The position numbers and the translations under genes were made by a program. Of a DNA stretch of 33,403 nt, positions 15,142 through 23,794 are shown in pieces (position 1 is the first letter of the stretch; each line of letters begins with the position of its first letter). The notes under the pieces are model-generated. The model had not been told where the DNA came from and ran no database searches. It worked only from the letters and a program-made list of their open reading frames with translations. The DNA is taken from NCBI GenBank assembly GCA_905480405.1, contig CAJQQH010000074.1:1-33403 (forward strand), given 5' to 3'. The DNA comes from an uncultured Polaribacter sp. (lineage in GTDB: Bacteria > Bacteroidota > Bacteroidia > Flavobacteriales > Flavobacteriaceae).

Positions 15142-16428
15142 ATGAATATTCCGCAAACTAGTTTTCCAAGAGTTGTTATTATTGGTGGTGGTTTTGCAGG
15201 TTTAGCAGCTGCAAAAGGACTAGAAGAACAAGAATTACAAGTTGTTTTAATAGACAAACACAATTACCACACTTTCCAACCATTATTATACCAAGTTGCT
15301 ACTGGTGGTTTAGAACCAGATTCTATTGCTTTTCCGCTAAGAAAACGTTTTAACGATGTAGAAAACTTCTTCTTTAGATTAACAAATGTTCTTAAGATTA
15401 ATTCTGAGAAACAAACGATAGAAACGACCATTGGAAATTTAGAATATGATGAATTAATTATTGCTACAGGTTCTACAACCAACTTTTTTGGTAATACCAA
15501 TATCAAGAAACACACGATGGAAATGAAATCCATACCGCAATCTTTAAACATTAGAAGTTTAATTTTAGAAAATTTTGAAGAAGCTCTTTTAACTTCTAAT
15601 TTAGAAGAAAGAAAAGCTTTAATGAATTTTGTAATTGTTGGTGGTGGACCTACTGGTGTGGAATTAGCTGGTGCTTTGGCAGAAATGAAAAAAGGGATTT
15701 TACCAAAAGATTACCCAGATTTAGACATTAGACAAATGCAAATAAACCTAATTCAAAGCTCTGAATGTATCTTAAAAGGAATGAGTGCAAAAGCTTCTGA
15801 AAAAGCAGAAGATTTTCTAATAAAATTGGGCGTAAATGTTTGGAAAAATCTACGTGTTTTAGATTATGATGGAAAAACTGTAACCACAAACGGTGAAGAT
15901 CATTTTAGAGCTGAAACCGTTATTTGGGCGGCTGGTGTTAAGGGAGAATTAATTGATGGTTTAAATGCTGAATGCGTTATAGAAAGAGCTGCAAGAATAA
16001 AAGTAGATGAATATAATAAAGTTTTAAACCATAAAAACATATATGCAATTGGTGATATTGCTTGTATGTCTTCAGAAAAAAACAAATACGGGCATCCAAT
16101 GATGGCACAACCTGCTATTCAACAAGGAAAGTTACTCGCAAAAAATATTTTAGCAAAACTAGCTAACAAAGAACAGAAAGCATTTGTTTATAATGATAAA
16201 GGTTCTATGGCTACTATTGGAAGAAATAAAGCTGTTGTAGATTTACCTAAATGGAAATTTCAAGGAGTATTTGCTTGGTTTGTTTGGATGTTTGTTCATT
16301 TATTTTCTCTAATTGGTTTTAGAAATAAAGCCATTGTTTTTCTAAATTGGGTGTATAATTATATTCGTTTTGATAGAGAAACAAGATTAATTATTAGGCC
16401 TTTTAAAAACAAAAAAAATCTTAAATGA
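15142..16428 (+). CDS. ndh: Type II NADH dehydrogenase (NDH-2)
   Basis: A 428-residue FAD enzyme with two Rossmann folds: FAD-binding 'VVIIGGGFAGLAAAKGL' (about 11-27) and NADH-binding 'FVIVGGGPTGVELAGAL' (about 165-181), plus the FAD-closing 'YAIGDIACM'. The C-terminal 60 residues are hydrophobic and aromatic ('VFAWFVWMFVHLFSLIGF'), the membrane anchor of NDH-2. It passes electrons from NADH to quinone without pumping protons. It overlaps the next gene by four bases (ATGA) and leads a four-gene coupled operon. Confidence 0.93.
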   Translation: MNIPQTSFPRVVIIGGGFAGLAAAKGLEEQELQVVLIDKHNYHTFQPLLYQVATGGLEPDSIAFPLRKRFNDVENFFFRLTNVLKINSEKQTIETTIGNLEYDELIIATGSTTNFFGNTNIKKHTMEMKSIPQSLNIRSLILENFEEALLTSNLEERKALMNFVIVGGGPTGVELAGALAEMKKGILPKDYPDLDIRQMQINLIQSSECILKGMSAKASEKAEDFLIKLGVNVWKNLRVLDYDGKTVTTNGEDHFRAETVIWAAGVKGELIDGLNAECVIERAARIKVDEYNKVLNHKNIYAIGDIACMSSEKNKYGHPMMAQPAIQQGKLLAKNILAKLANKEQKAFVYNDKGSMATIGRNKAVVDLPKWKFQGVFAWFVWMFVHLFSLIGFRNKAIVFLNWVYNYIRFDRETRLIIRPFKNKKNLK

Positions 16429-16733
16429 GTATTACTAGAATCATAAAATGTTCTAATTGTGGTGTTTTTAATACCAATAAAGAGTATTGTGAAAATTGTA
16501 ATACTTTAATTTCTGATGCTAAAAAAAGAGAAATAAAAGCGTCTCAAGTAAAACAAAAACAAATTGATCAAGTTATCTACGAATTAGAAAATCCTAGTTT
16601 AGCAGAACGACTTAAAAAACACCCTTCTTTTTTATATAAAATTCTAGGTTGGATATTATATTCAGCAATTTTAGTTGTTACAACAATTGGCGCTGGTTTA
16701 GCTTGGTTTATTGCAATGGTTGCTGCTGGTTAA
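16425..16733 (+). CDS. Small zinc-ribbon membrane protein
   Basis: A 102-residue protein. Cys9-X2-Cys12 and Cys22-X2-Cys25 form a zinc ribbon ('CSNCG', 'CENC'), then comes a charged helical linker, then a hydrophobic segment from about residue 68 to the end, likely one long or two short membrane helices. Start codon overlaps the ndh stop (ATGA), so translation is coupled to NDH-2. Function unknown; it could be a small accessory or assembly partner of the dehydrogenase. Confidence 0.75.
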   Translation: MSITRIIKCSNCGVFNTNKEYCENCNTLISDAKKREIKASQVKQKQIDQVIYELENPSLAERLKKHPSFLYKILGWILYSAILVVTTIGAGLAWFIAMVAAG

Positions 16734-16734
16734 T

Positions 16735-17088
16735 ATGAAGAAAATACTTTTATATTACTTTCTTTTTTCACTATTTACAGGAACAGCTGTTTATATTCTC
16801 CAATCTTTATCAATTCCTTTACCTAAAATTATTCGTATCTATTTAAATGATTTTTTAATCATACCAATTATTCTTTTTATATGTCTTCAAGTATTAAAAT
16901 GGTCTAAAAATGATAAAAACTACAACATTAGTTTACCCATAATTTTATATTTATGTTTTTTATATAGTCTTTTATTTGAATTTATTTTTCCAACATATTT
17001 AGCAAGATATACCAAAGACTTTATAGATGTTATTTTATACTTTGCAGGAGGTTTTGTATTCTATTATCTTCAAAAAATTAAAAAATGA
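16735..17088 (+). CDS. Small integral membrane protein
   Basis: A 117-residue protein with about four hydrophobic helices and a Lys-rich C-terminus. I chose ATG 16735 (MKKILLYY), just after the TAA of the preceding gene. A start 24 bases earlier (16711) is possible but would sit inside the upstream gene and gives a less typical N-terminus. I do not recognise the family. The gene overlaps the regulator gene by ATGA. Confidence 0.7.
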   Translation: MKKILLYYFLFSLFTGTAVYILQSLSIPLPKIIRIYLNDFLIIPIILFICLQVLKWSKNDKNYNISLPIILYLCFLYSLLFEFIFPTYLARYTKDFIDVILYFAGGFVFYYLQKIKK

Positions 17089-18002
17089 GTTCGGTTAAAA
17101 TTGCAAAAGAAAATATAGCTCGTTTAAACACTGCAATAACATTTATAGAAAGTAATTTATCCGAAAAAATATCCTTAGAAATTATCGCAGAAAAGGCCCA
17201 TTTTTCTCCTTTTCATTTTCATCGATTATTTAAAATTGTGGTTGGCGAAACGGTACATAATTTTATCAATAGAAAAAGAATAGAAAAATCTGCTGCTTAC
17301 TTATTATATCAAAAAGAAATAAATAGTACAGAAATAGCAGAAAGAGTTGGTTTTAGTTCTCTATCTGCTTTCTCTAAATCATTTAAAAAATTCTATGGTA
17401 TATCTCCAAATAATTTCAAGAAAGAAAGTTCAGAAAAATACAGCAAGATTTGCAAAACAGATAGCAAGAATGGCAAAGTAACTATAACTTTTGAACAATA
17501 TGTTTGCAATATCAATAATGCTTTAATGTGGTTACAAATGAATGCAAAAACAGAAATTAAAAAAGTACCAAGAATAGATTTAGGCTATATTTCTCATAAA
17601 GGTAAAATGGAAGCAATTGGAAGTGTCTATAACAGATTAGTAAAATGGGCAACACCAAAAGGTTTGATTAATGAACAAACTAGAATGGTAACAATTTATC
17701 ATGACAGTCCTAAGATTACAGATCCTAATAATTTAAGATTGAGTGCTTGTATAGTTCTTAATGACCCTATTGAACTTGATGGCGAGGTAAACTTAAAAAT
17801 TTTAAGTCCCACAAAGTGTATTGTAACAAGATTAGAAATTACACCTTTTGAGTTTCAGCAAGCTTGGGAAGCTTCTTTCGTTTTTATGATAGAAAACGGA
17901 TACAAAAAATCTGAAGTTGATCCTTTTGAAATCTATTACAATAATGCTGCAGATCATCCAGAGAATAAGTTTATTGTAGATTTATGCGTTCCTATTTTAT
18001 AA
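17085..18002 (+). CDS. AraC-family regulator with GyrI-like effector domain
   Basis: A 305-residue protein. The AraC/XylS DNA-binding domain comes first (about residues 8-110, two helix-turn-helix units: 'ISLEIIAEKAHFSPFHFHRLF' region and 'INSTEIAERVGFSSLSAFSKSF' region), followed by a GyrI/SbmC-like small-molecule-binding domain (about 155-305, ending 'KFIVDLCVPIL'). This Rob/BmrR-like arrangement binds amphipathic compounds. It is the last gene of the ndh operon (ATGA overlap) and may control it or drug/stress genes elsewhere. The target is unknown. Confidence 0.88.
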   Translation: MSSVKIAKENIARLNTAITFIESNLSEKISLEIIAEKAHFSPFHFHRLFKIVVGETVHNFINRKRIEKSAAYLLYQKEINSTEIAERVGFSSLSAFSKSFKKFYGISPNNFKKESSEKYSKICKTDSKNGKVTITFEQYVCNINNALMWLQMNAKTEIKKVPRIDLGYISHKGKMEAIGSVYNRLVKWATPKGLINEQTRMVTIYHDSPKITDPNNLRLSACIVLNDPIELDGEVNLKILSPTKCIVTRLEITPFEFQQAWEASFVFMIENGYKKSEVDPFEIYYNNAADHPENKFIVDLCVPIL

Positions 18003-18004
18003 AA

Positions 18005-18076
18005 TACAATTCATCATTCAAAAATTACAACTCGGTATTCCTTTTTATTTTTAGATCAAACAACACAGCATCTTTG
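18005..18076 (+). promoter_or_regulatory. LytTR-type direct repeat and promoter of the TonB receptor gene
   Basis: TACAATTCA (18005-18013) and TACAACTCG (18026-18034) form a direct repeat with 21-bp period, 9 bp plus 12 bp spacer, the geometry of AgrA/LytTR sites. GTATT follows. A -7-like CATCTTTG starts at 18069, 43 bp after the start of the second repeat. The same layout with the same distances precedes the DUF2141 gene. Confidence 0.6.
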
Positions 18077-18099
18077 TACTATCAAAAAAATAAACACAG

Positions 18100-20256
18100 A
18101 TGAAACGTATTCTATTATTCTTATTTACTATTTGTCAATTATCATTAATTGCACAAACTACAATTTCTGGTAAAGTAACAGACTCAAAAAACAACGCTAT
18201 TTTTGGGGCAAATGTATATTTAGATGGTACTTACGATGGATCATCAACAAACGAAAATGGAGAATTCTCTTTTAAAACTGAAGAAAAAGAAATACAAACT
18301 TTAGTAATATCATTTGTTTCTTTTGAAACATATGTAAAAACAGCAGATGTTTCAACTCTTAAAAACTTAAAAATAAAATTAAGAGACGATGTAAATTCTT
18401 TAGATGCTGTTGTAATAAATGCAGGAACTTTTGAAGCTGGAGAAAAAGCAAAAGTTACAGTTTTAAAACCTTTAGACATTGTAACTACAGCAAGTGCATT
18501 AGGCGATGTTTTTGGAGCTTTACAAACCTTACCAGGAACAACAACTGTAGACGAAGATGGACGTTTATTTGTAAGAGGTGGAGAAGCAGAAGAAACACAG
18601 ATTTTTATAGACGGAATTCGTGTTTTTACACCTTATGCTGCATCTGCAAGAAACATTCCAACTCGTGGTCGTTTTTCGCCATTTTTGTTTAAAGGTATTT
18701 CATTTTCAACAGGAGGTTATTCTGCAGAATACGGTCAAGCTCTTTCTAGTGTTTTACAGTTAAACACAATTGATGAACCTACAGAAGAAAAAACAGACCT
18801 GTCTTTTATGACATTAGGTTTTGGTGTTGGAAACACTCAAATTTGGGATAATAATTCTTTTAGTGTAAATACTTCTTACGTTAACTTAGCTCCTTACCAA
18901 GAAGCTTTTCCTGATAGAAATAAATGGAAAAAACCAGTACAAGCTTTAAGTGGAGAAATGGTTTTTAGACATAAGTTTAAAAACGAATCATTATTAAAAT
19001 TATATGGTGCTTTTAGTTATACCGATTTTGATGTAACACAAGATGACATTAATTATGAAGATGGTTTAAGATTCGGATTACAAAATAGAAACCTTTACTT
19101 TAACACTTCTTATAAAAACAAATTTGGAGATAATTGGAAAATTGAAACTGGTTTAAGTTTTACCAACGATCATACTAACCTTAAAATTATAGATGATAAA
19201 ATAGCAAGTAATGAAAACTCGCTACATTTAAAAGTAAAGCTAAAAAAACAGTTTTCTAATCGTTTTAAAATTAGTTTTGGTTCTGAGTATTTTACAACCG
19301 ATTTTAACGAAAGTTACACTCCAAATAATAGTAATAAATTCGATTACGGTTTTAATAATAACATCTTCGCTACTTTTGCAGAAACTGATATTTTCTTCTC
19401 TAAAAACCTAGCTACAAAAATAGGAGTTCGTGCAGAACATTCTCAGTTATTAAATGAATCTACAATTTCGCCAAGAATTTCTTTAGCTTACAAAGCAGGA
19501 AAAAACTCACAATTTTCTTTGGCTTATGGTCAGTTTTATCAGAATCCAAAAAATGATTATTTAAAATTCAATCAAAATTTTAAAGCAGAAAACACATCTC
19601 ATCTTATTGCCAATTATCAATCTACAAAACAAGGTCAAATTTTTAGACTAGAAGCCTATTATAAAGATTATAAAGATCTTGTAATGTATGATAGTAATAT
19701 ACCTACTTACACAAGTAATTATAACAATAATGGAAACGGATTTGCAAAAGGCTTTGACCTTTTCTGGAGACAAAACGGAAAAATAAAAAACACAGATTAT
19801 TGGGTTTCTTATTCATTTTTAGATACAGAAAGAGTTTATAAAAACTATCCAACCTCATCAACTCCAAATTTTGCATCAAAACATAATCTATCAGTAGTTG
19901 CAAAACATTTTATTACAGATTTAAAAAGTCAAGTTGGTTTTAGTTATAATTTTGCCTCAGGTAGAAATTACACCAACCCAAACGAAATTGGTTTTTTAAA
20001 TAATAAAACTAAAAACTATAATTCTGTAAGTTTAAATTGGGCGTATTTAATCGATCAACAAAAGATTCTATATTTTTCTGTTAACAATGTTCTAGGCACA
20101 CAAAATGTATTTGGATACAACTATAAAAATACAGCAGAACCTAATGGAAACTTCAATAGACAAGCTATTACCCCAAATGCAGATAGGTTCTTTTTTGTAG
20201 GTTTCTTCTGGACAATCAGTGATAATAAAAAATCAAACCAACTAGATAATTTGTAA
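18100..20256 (+). CDS. TonB-dependent receptor with carboxypeptidase-like N-terminal domain
   Basis: A 718-residue outer-membrane protein: signal peptide ending 'LSLIAQ' (about residue 18), CarboxypepD_reg-like beta-sandwich (about 20-100, 'TISGKVTDSKNNAIFGANVYLDG' type), plug (about 110-230, 'LFVRGGEAEETQIFIDGIRV') and a 22-strand-type barrel ending near 'RFFFVGFFWTIS'. It imports an unidentified substrate, energised by TonB. There is no SusD partner next door, so a siderophore or small ligand is as likely as a glycan. A REP-like repeat separates it from the DUF2141 operon, with which it shares promoter architecture. Confidence 0.92.
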   Translation: MKRILLFLFTICQLSLIAQTTISGKVTDSKNNAIFGANVYLDGTYDGSSTNENGEFSFKTEEKEIQTLVISFVSFETYVKTADVSTLKNLKIKLRDDVNSLDAVVINAGTFEAGEKAKVTVLKPLDIVTTASALGDVFGALQTLPGTTTVDEDGRLFVRGGEAEETQIFIDGIRVFTPYAASARNIPTRGRFSPFLFKGISFSTGGYSAEYGQALSSVLQLNTIDEPTEEKTDLSFMTLGFGVGNTQIWDNNSFSVNTSYVNLAPYQEAFPDRNKWKKPVQALSGEMVFRHKFKNESLLKLYGAFSYTDFDVTQDDINYEDGLRFGLQNRNLYFNTSYKNKFGDNWKIETGLSFTNDHTNLKIIDDKIASNENSLHLKVKLKKQFSNRFKISFGSEYFTTDFNESYTPNNSNKFDYGFNNNIFATFAETDIFFSKNLATKIGVRAEHSQLLNESTISPRISLAYKAGKNSQFSLAYGQFYQNPKNDYLKFNQNFKAENTSHLIANYQSTKQGQIFRLEAYYKDYKDLVMYDSNIPTYTSNYNNNGNGFAKGFDLFWRQNGKIKNTDYWVSYSFLDTERVYKNYPTSSTPNFASKHNLSVVAKHFITDLKSQVGFSYNFASGRNYTNPNEIGFLNNKTKNYNSVSLNWAYLIDQQKILYFSVNNVLGTQNVFGYNYKNTAEPNGNFNRQAITPNADRFFFVGFFWTISDNKKSNQLDNL

Positions 20257-20264
20257 TATTTTTA

Positions 20265-20345
20265 GAAGCTATTTCCTGCTTTCCGCACTCGCTTTTTTTC
20301 TTAAAAAAGAAAAAAGAGCTCAAACAAATGCTACAATCAGGGCTA
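20265..20345 (-). repeat. REP-like intergenic repeat, copy A
   Basis: Read on the minus strand it runs from TAGCCCTGATTG through TTTGTTTGAGCTCTTTTTT and AAAAAAAGCGAGT to GAAAGCAGGAAATAGCTTC. It is nearly the same as copy B at 33160 apart from a shorter loop. It starts 8 bases after the TonB receptor stop, and its T/A-run stem may also act as a terminator. Confidence 0.75.
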
Positions 20346-20403
20346 AACATTTCTAATAACTAATTGCAAACACTAAAAATTAATAATTATTAACACACTA
20401 AAT

Positions 20404-20475
20404 TACAATTCAGAAACAAAAAATTACAATTGGGTATTGTTCTTGTGTAATTCACATAAAAACATCAGATATTTG
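20404..20475 (+). promoter_or_regulatory. LytTR-type direct repeat and promoter of the DUF2141 operon
   Basis: TACAATTCA (20404-20412) and TACAATTGG (20425-20433) repeat with 21-bp period, followed by GTATT. The -7-like GATATTTG starts at 20468, again 43 bp after the start of the second repeat, matching the TonB receptor promoter base for base in spacing. Confidence 0.62.
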
Positions 20476-20504
20476 AATCATCAATAAAATATAAAATAAA
20501 AATC

Positions 20505-20927
20505 ATGAAAAATTTACTTTTAATATTTGCTATCCTTTTAAGTGGAATTCTAACAACAAATGCACAAGAAGAAACATTTGATTTAACGATACAAATTAGT
20601 GGTTTAAATTCTGACAAGGGAACCTTATTAATTGCCCTTTATGATAAGAAAGAAAATTTTTTAAAAAAGATTTTTAAAGGAAACGCTATAAAAATTAAAG
20701 ATAAAAAGTCTGAAGTTACTTTTAATAAAGTACCAAAAGGAGAATATGCAGTTTCTTTTATTCATGACGAAAACGACAACAAAAAAATGGACACTAACTT
20801 TTTAGGAATACCTAAAGAAGACTATGGTTGCTCTAATAATGCTAGAGGTTTTATGGGGCCTCCAAAATATGATGATGCTAAGTTTAACCTTGATTCTAAT
20901 AAATCTATAACTATAAAAATTAACTAA
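20505..20927 (+). CDS. DUF2141 family secreted protein
   Basis: A 140-residue protein with a Sec signal peptide ('ILLSGILTTNAQEE', cleavage near residue 20) and a single DUF2141 beta domain: 'GTLLIALYDKKENFL', 'GEYAVSFIHDENDNKKMDTNFLGIPKE', 'YGCSNNARGFMGPPKYDDAKF'. The Asp/Asn-rich HDENDNKKMDTN loop could bind calcium. Function is unknown; in Bacteroidota the family is often encoded near TonB receptors and membrane DUF2306 proteins, as here. It overlaps the next gene by one base (TAATG). Confidence 0.88.
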   Translation: MKNLLLIFAILLSGILTTNAQEETFDLTIQISGLNSDKGTLLIALYDKKENFLKKIFKGNAIKIKDKKSEVTFNKVPKGEYAVSFIHDENDNKKMDTNFLGIPKEDYGCSNNARGFMGPPKYDDAKFNLDSNKSITIKIN

Positions 20928-21547
20928 TGAAATTAAAAAAGATATCCTTTTCTTTAATTGCTATTTGTAGCGTATTAGTTGGTTTATACCCAATTGTATA
21001 CTTTTTAGTTCCAGATAGAAATTTTGGCTTATTAGCAGGGAAATCGGCAGCACTTTTAGTCAACAACTTATGGAATACTATGTTTTATACACATATTGTT
21101 CTTGGCGGAATTGCATTATTAATTGGTTGGTTGCAATTCAATAAAAAATTAAGAGTAAAAAACTTAGAATTACACAGAAAAATAGGCAAAATATATGTGG
21201 TTTCTGTTTTATTAAGCGCAATCTCTGGTTTATATATTGGGTTTTATGCATCTGGTGGTATCATTGCTAAATCTGGTTTTATTACAATGGCTATCGCTTG
21301 GTTTTTAACTACTTTATATGCTTTTACAGCTATAAAAAAAGGGAACGTTCTTCTACATCAAAAATTAATGATCTATAGTTATGCTATTTGTTTTGCTGCA
21401 GTTACTTTAAGAATATACTTACCAATTTTCATACCTATATTTGGCGGATTTTTACCTGCTTATAAATTAATTGCATGGTTATGCTGGATTCCAAATACCA
21501 TCGTAGCCTACTTTATTATTAAATCTCAACTTAAATTTACAACTTAA
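20927..21547 (+). CDS. DUF2306 family membrane protein
   Basis: A 206-residue integral membrane protein with about five to six helices. It matches the DUF2306 pattern: 'HIVLGGIALLIGWLQF' and 'ELHRKIGKIYV' in the first half, then 'VLLHQKLMIYSYAICFAAVTLRIYLP'. The conserved histidines (HRK, LHQK) within or beside helices resemble haem- or quinone-binding membrane proteins, but no function is established. It is translationally coupled to DUF2141 (TAATG) and followed after 11 bases by the TPR gene. Confidence 0.85.
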   Translation: MKLKKISFSLIAICSVLVGLYPIVYFLVPDRNFGLLAGKSAALLVNNLWNTMFYTHIVLGGIALLIGWLQFNKKLRVKNLELHRKIGKIYVVSVLLSAISGLYIGFYASGGIIAKSGFITMAIAWFLTTLYAFTAIKKGNVLLHQKLMIYSYAICFAAVTLRIYLPIFIPIFGGFLPAYKLIAWLCWIPNTIVAYFIIKSQLKFTT

Positions 21548-21558
21548 AATTTTAAATT

Positions 21559-22182
21559 ATGAAAAAATCAATCTTTATTATTGCCTTATTATTTACTGGA
21601 ATAGTTTCTGCACAATCTAAATACCAAGCAGGAATGAAAAAAGCATTCTCACTTTGGAATGAAGGAAAAATGACAGAAACTTCTCAACTTTTTGAAAGAA
21701 TTTCTAAAGCTGAACCAACAAAATGGAAACCTGCATATTACGCTGCAACAGTAGAAATTATTGGTAGTTTTCAAATAAAAGATGAAGTTAAATTAAAAGC
21801 CAAATTAACAAAAGCACAAGAATTTTTAGATACCGCAACTTCTAACTCACCTAATAATCCAGAAATTTTAATTACACAAGCATTATTAAACACTGCTTAC
21901 ATTGTTTTTGATGGACAGAAATACGGAATGACAATGTCTATGAAAAATGGAGGTTTGTATGCTAAAGCATTAAAAATTGCACCAAACAATCCTAGAGTTA
22001 TTTTAAGCAAAGCACAATCAGATATTGGAGGTGCTCGTTTTTTCGGTAAATCTACAAAACCTTACTGTGCCGAAATTAAAAGAGCAATAAAACTAAGTAA
22101 AGAGGAAAATATTGAAGAAGAATTTTATCCAAAATTTATGTTAGAAAGAGCAGAACAAGCATTAAAACAATGTCAAAACTAG
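21559..22182 (+). CDS. Exported TPR-like protein
   Basis: A 207-residue protein with a Sec signal peptide ('LLFTGIVSAQS', about residue 18) and an all-helical mature part with tetratricopeptide-like units: 'KAFSLWNEGKMTETSQLFERISKAEPTK' region, 'AQEFLDTATSNSPNNPEILI' and 'YAKALKIAPNNPRVILSKAQ'. It is probably a periplasmic protein-protein interaction module. It is the last gene of the DUF2141-DUF2306 operon and ends at a strong terminator. Confidence 0.78.
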   Translation: MKKSIFIIALLFTGIVSAQSKYQAGMKKAFSLWNEGKMTETSQLFERISKAEPTKWKPAYYAATVEIIGSFQIKDEVKLKAKLTKAQEFLDTATSNSPNNPEILITQALLNTAYIVFDGQKYGMTMSMKNGGLYAKALKIAPNNPRVILSKAQSDIGGARFFGKSTKPYCAEIKRAIKLSKEENIEEEFYPKFMLERAEQALKQCQN

Positions 22183-22198
22183 TTTTAATAAAAATATA

Positions 22199-22229
22199 AA
22201 ACTCGAGAAATGTTCTCGAGTTTTTTTTT
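22199..22229 (+). terminator. Terminator between convergent operons
   Basis: A perfect 11-bp stem (AAACTCGAGAA / TTCTCGAGTTT, 3-base loop) is followed by T9. It ends the DUF2141 operon. Its T-run touches the stop codon of the convergent gene at 22228. Confidence 0.92.
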
Positions 22230-22647
22230 ATGCTTTTTTTATCAAATTAGAAACAGGATCTACATATAGTTTTTTCTTCCCATAAGGCAACACTACTCTA
22301 GAGTCATGTAGGGTGCCAAAAATAATTTCTTTTTCAAAAATTACAGTTTTACTTGGTTCTAAATATTCGAAAATACAGTTTCTATATTCATCTAAATACT
22401 TTGGCTGAATTCTAGTTAAAAACTCAGCATACACTGTATCAAAATTTTGATCAATTTTAGATTGCAACCACCTATTTACAAGTGCTGTATCTAAAAATGT
22501 AGTTTTAGCATTTTTGCCTTGCATCGATTCTTTTTGAGGTAAGTTTTCAAAAGCGTCAGATTTCCCATTTCTGTTATTAGAAAAATCACCTTTTGTTTTA
22601 TATTTTGCTCTAGATCCTGAAGCCTTTCTTAACAACCATTTAGACAT
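22228..22647 (-). CDS. Hypothetical protein at the end of the kynurenine cluster
   Basis: A 139-residue protein that I do not recognise. The basic, Asn/Gly/Ser-rich, low-complexity N-terminal 45 residues (beginning 'MSKWLLRKASGSRAKYKTKG') are likely disordered. They are followed by a helical region ('LVNRWLQSKIDQNFDTVYAEF') and a beta-type C-terminus. There is no signal peptide. Its ATG overlaps the ACMS decarboxylase stop by one base (TAATG), so it is made from the same transcript. No link to tryptophan catabolism can be read from its sequence. Confidence 0.65.
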   Translation of the reverse strand: MSKWLLRKASGSRAKYKTKGDFSNNRNGKSDAFENLPQKESMQGKNAKTTFLDTALVNRWLQSKIDQNFDTVYAEFLTRIQPKYLDEYRNCIFEYLEPSKTVIFEKEIIFGTLHDSRVVLPYGKKKLYVDPVSNLIKKA

Positions 22648-23729
22648 TACCCTAAAATCTTTTTTATTAAATCTTGCTTCGATTTTTCATCATCACCAAA
22701 TAACCATTGTAATACATTATCTTCCCAAATCTGACTTTTTTCAGTTTCAGTAATAAGATTTTCTTCTATTGCTAAATCTAATAATTTACCAGGATAAGAA
22801 GATTGAGCATCACTTTCCATTTCTCCTAAAGGATAAGGATCATCAAGACCCATTAATACTTGTTTGGTTCCTTGTCTGTCTATCATTAACTTTAAAGAAT
22901 CTGTATCATGTACAAGCGTATCAAAGAAAATATTTTTATGTCCAACGGCTTTTCTTGGGTGTGTTTTTCCTTCAAATAAATCTGGACGACCATCAAAGCC
23001 TTGAATACGTCTACCTAAATTCATTTGTGCCAATTGACCTCCATGTGCAAAACAAGTTCTAATATTCTTAAAACGTTCTTGCATACCGTTTAAAGTATAA
23101 AAGTGATACGCATCGCCACATTGTGCTAACATCCAAATTAAATGAAAACGCCAATTGGTATTTTCTAATTTTATCATTTTATCACCATCATAAGGATGAA
23201 TTTCTATGGCTAATTTATATTTATCTGCTAATTCAAAAATTCGGTCATTTTCTTCGTCAAAAACACAACGCCATTGCCCAATTGAATCCATAAAATGTGT
23301 TGGCAAACACAATACTTTTAATCCTAATTCTTCTACACAACGTTTCATTTCATCTAAAGCACCATAAATAAAACCAGGATGTACAACAAATCCACATGTA
23401 AATTTAGAAGGATGTTCTCTTTGCACTTTTGCGTTAAAATCATTCTGAAAACGCAATGCTTTTTTCATCTCTTCCAAACGTAAACCATTACCATATAATT
23501 GAGAAAGATTTAAAACCACAGCATGATCTAGCTTATTTTTTTCCATCCAAAGTAATTTCTCATCAAGAAAAAAACTAGAATCTGTTACTGGTCGTTTCCA
23601 TCCTTTTTGTAACATATGTTTACGTTCATCATCTACCCAAAAAATTTCTTTTTCCTTCATAAATTGAGGGATTTCTTCTGGATAAGGTAATAAATGTGAA
23701 TGGCCGTTTATGCGTAATTTACGTTTCAT
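22647..23729 (-). CDS. nbaD: 2-amino-3-carboxymuconate-6-semialdehyde decarboxylase (ACMSD)
   Basis: A 360-residue member of the ACMSD branch of amidohydrolases. Metal-site residues are visible: His10-X-His12 in 'INGHSHLLP', His in 'AIEIHPYDG' and Asp in 'MGLDDPYPLG', with the substrate-region 'FAHGGQ'. It decarboxylates ACMS, diverting carbon from quinolinate/NAD synthesis to full degradation. Adjacent 3-hydroxyanthranilate dioxygenase (65-base gap) makes its substrate, which makes the specific call firm. Confidence 0.9.
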   Translation of the reverse strand: MKRKLRINGHSHLLPYPEEIPQFMKEKEIFWVDDERKHMLQKGWKRPVTDSSFFLDEKLLWMEKNKLDHAVVLNLSQLYGNGLRLEEMKKALRFQNDFNAKVQREHPSKFTCGFVVHPGFIYGALDEMKRCVEELGLKVLCLPTHFMDSIGQWRCVFDEENDRIFELADKYKLAIEIHPYDGDKMIKLENTNWRFHLIWMLAQCGDAYHFYTLNGMQERFKNIRTCFAHGGQLAQMNLGRRIQGFDGRPDLFEGKTHPRKAVGHKNIFFDTLVHDTDSLKLMIDRQGTKQVLMGLDDPYPLGEMESDAQSSYPGKLLDLAIEENLITETEKSQIWEDNVLQWLFGDDEKSKQDLIKKILG

Positions 23730-23794
23730 TATGAATTAAATATTGAAAAATTAAAAGAATAAAAAAACAATGTTGACTAAAATACTGGTACTAA

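Noticed and set aside
15110..15144. CTAGATT / AATTCTAG inverted repeat before ndh
   Set aside because: Short, AT-rich and interrupted, so expected by chance at this base composition.
16711..16734. Eight-codon longer start for the small membrane protein
   Set aside because: It lies within the upstream coding region. ATG 16735 directly after the upstream TAA gives a typical MKK start.
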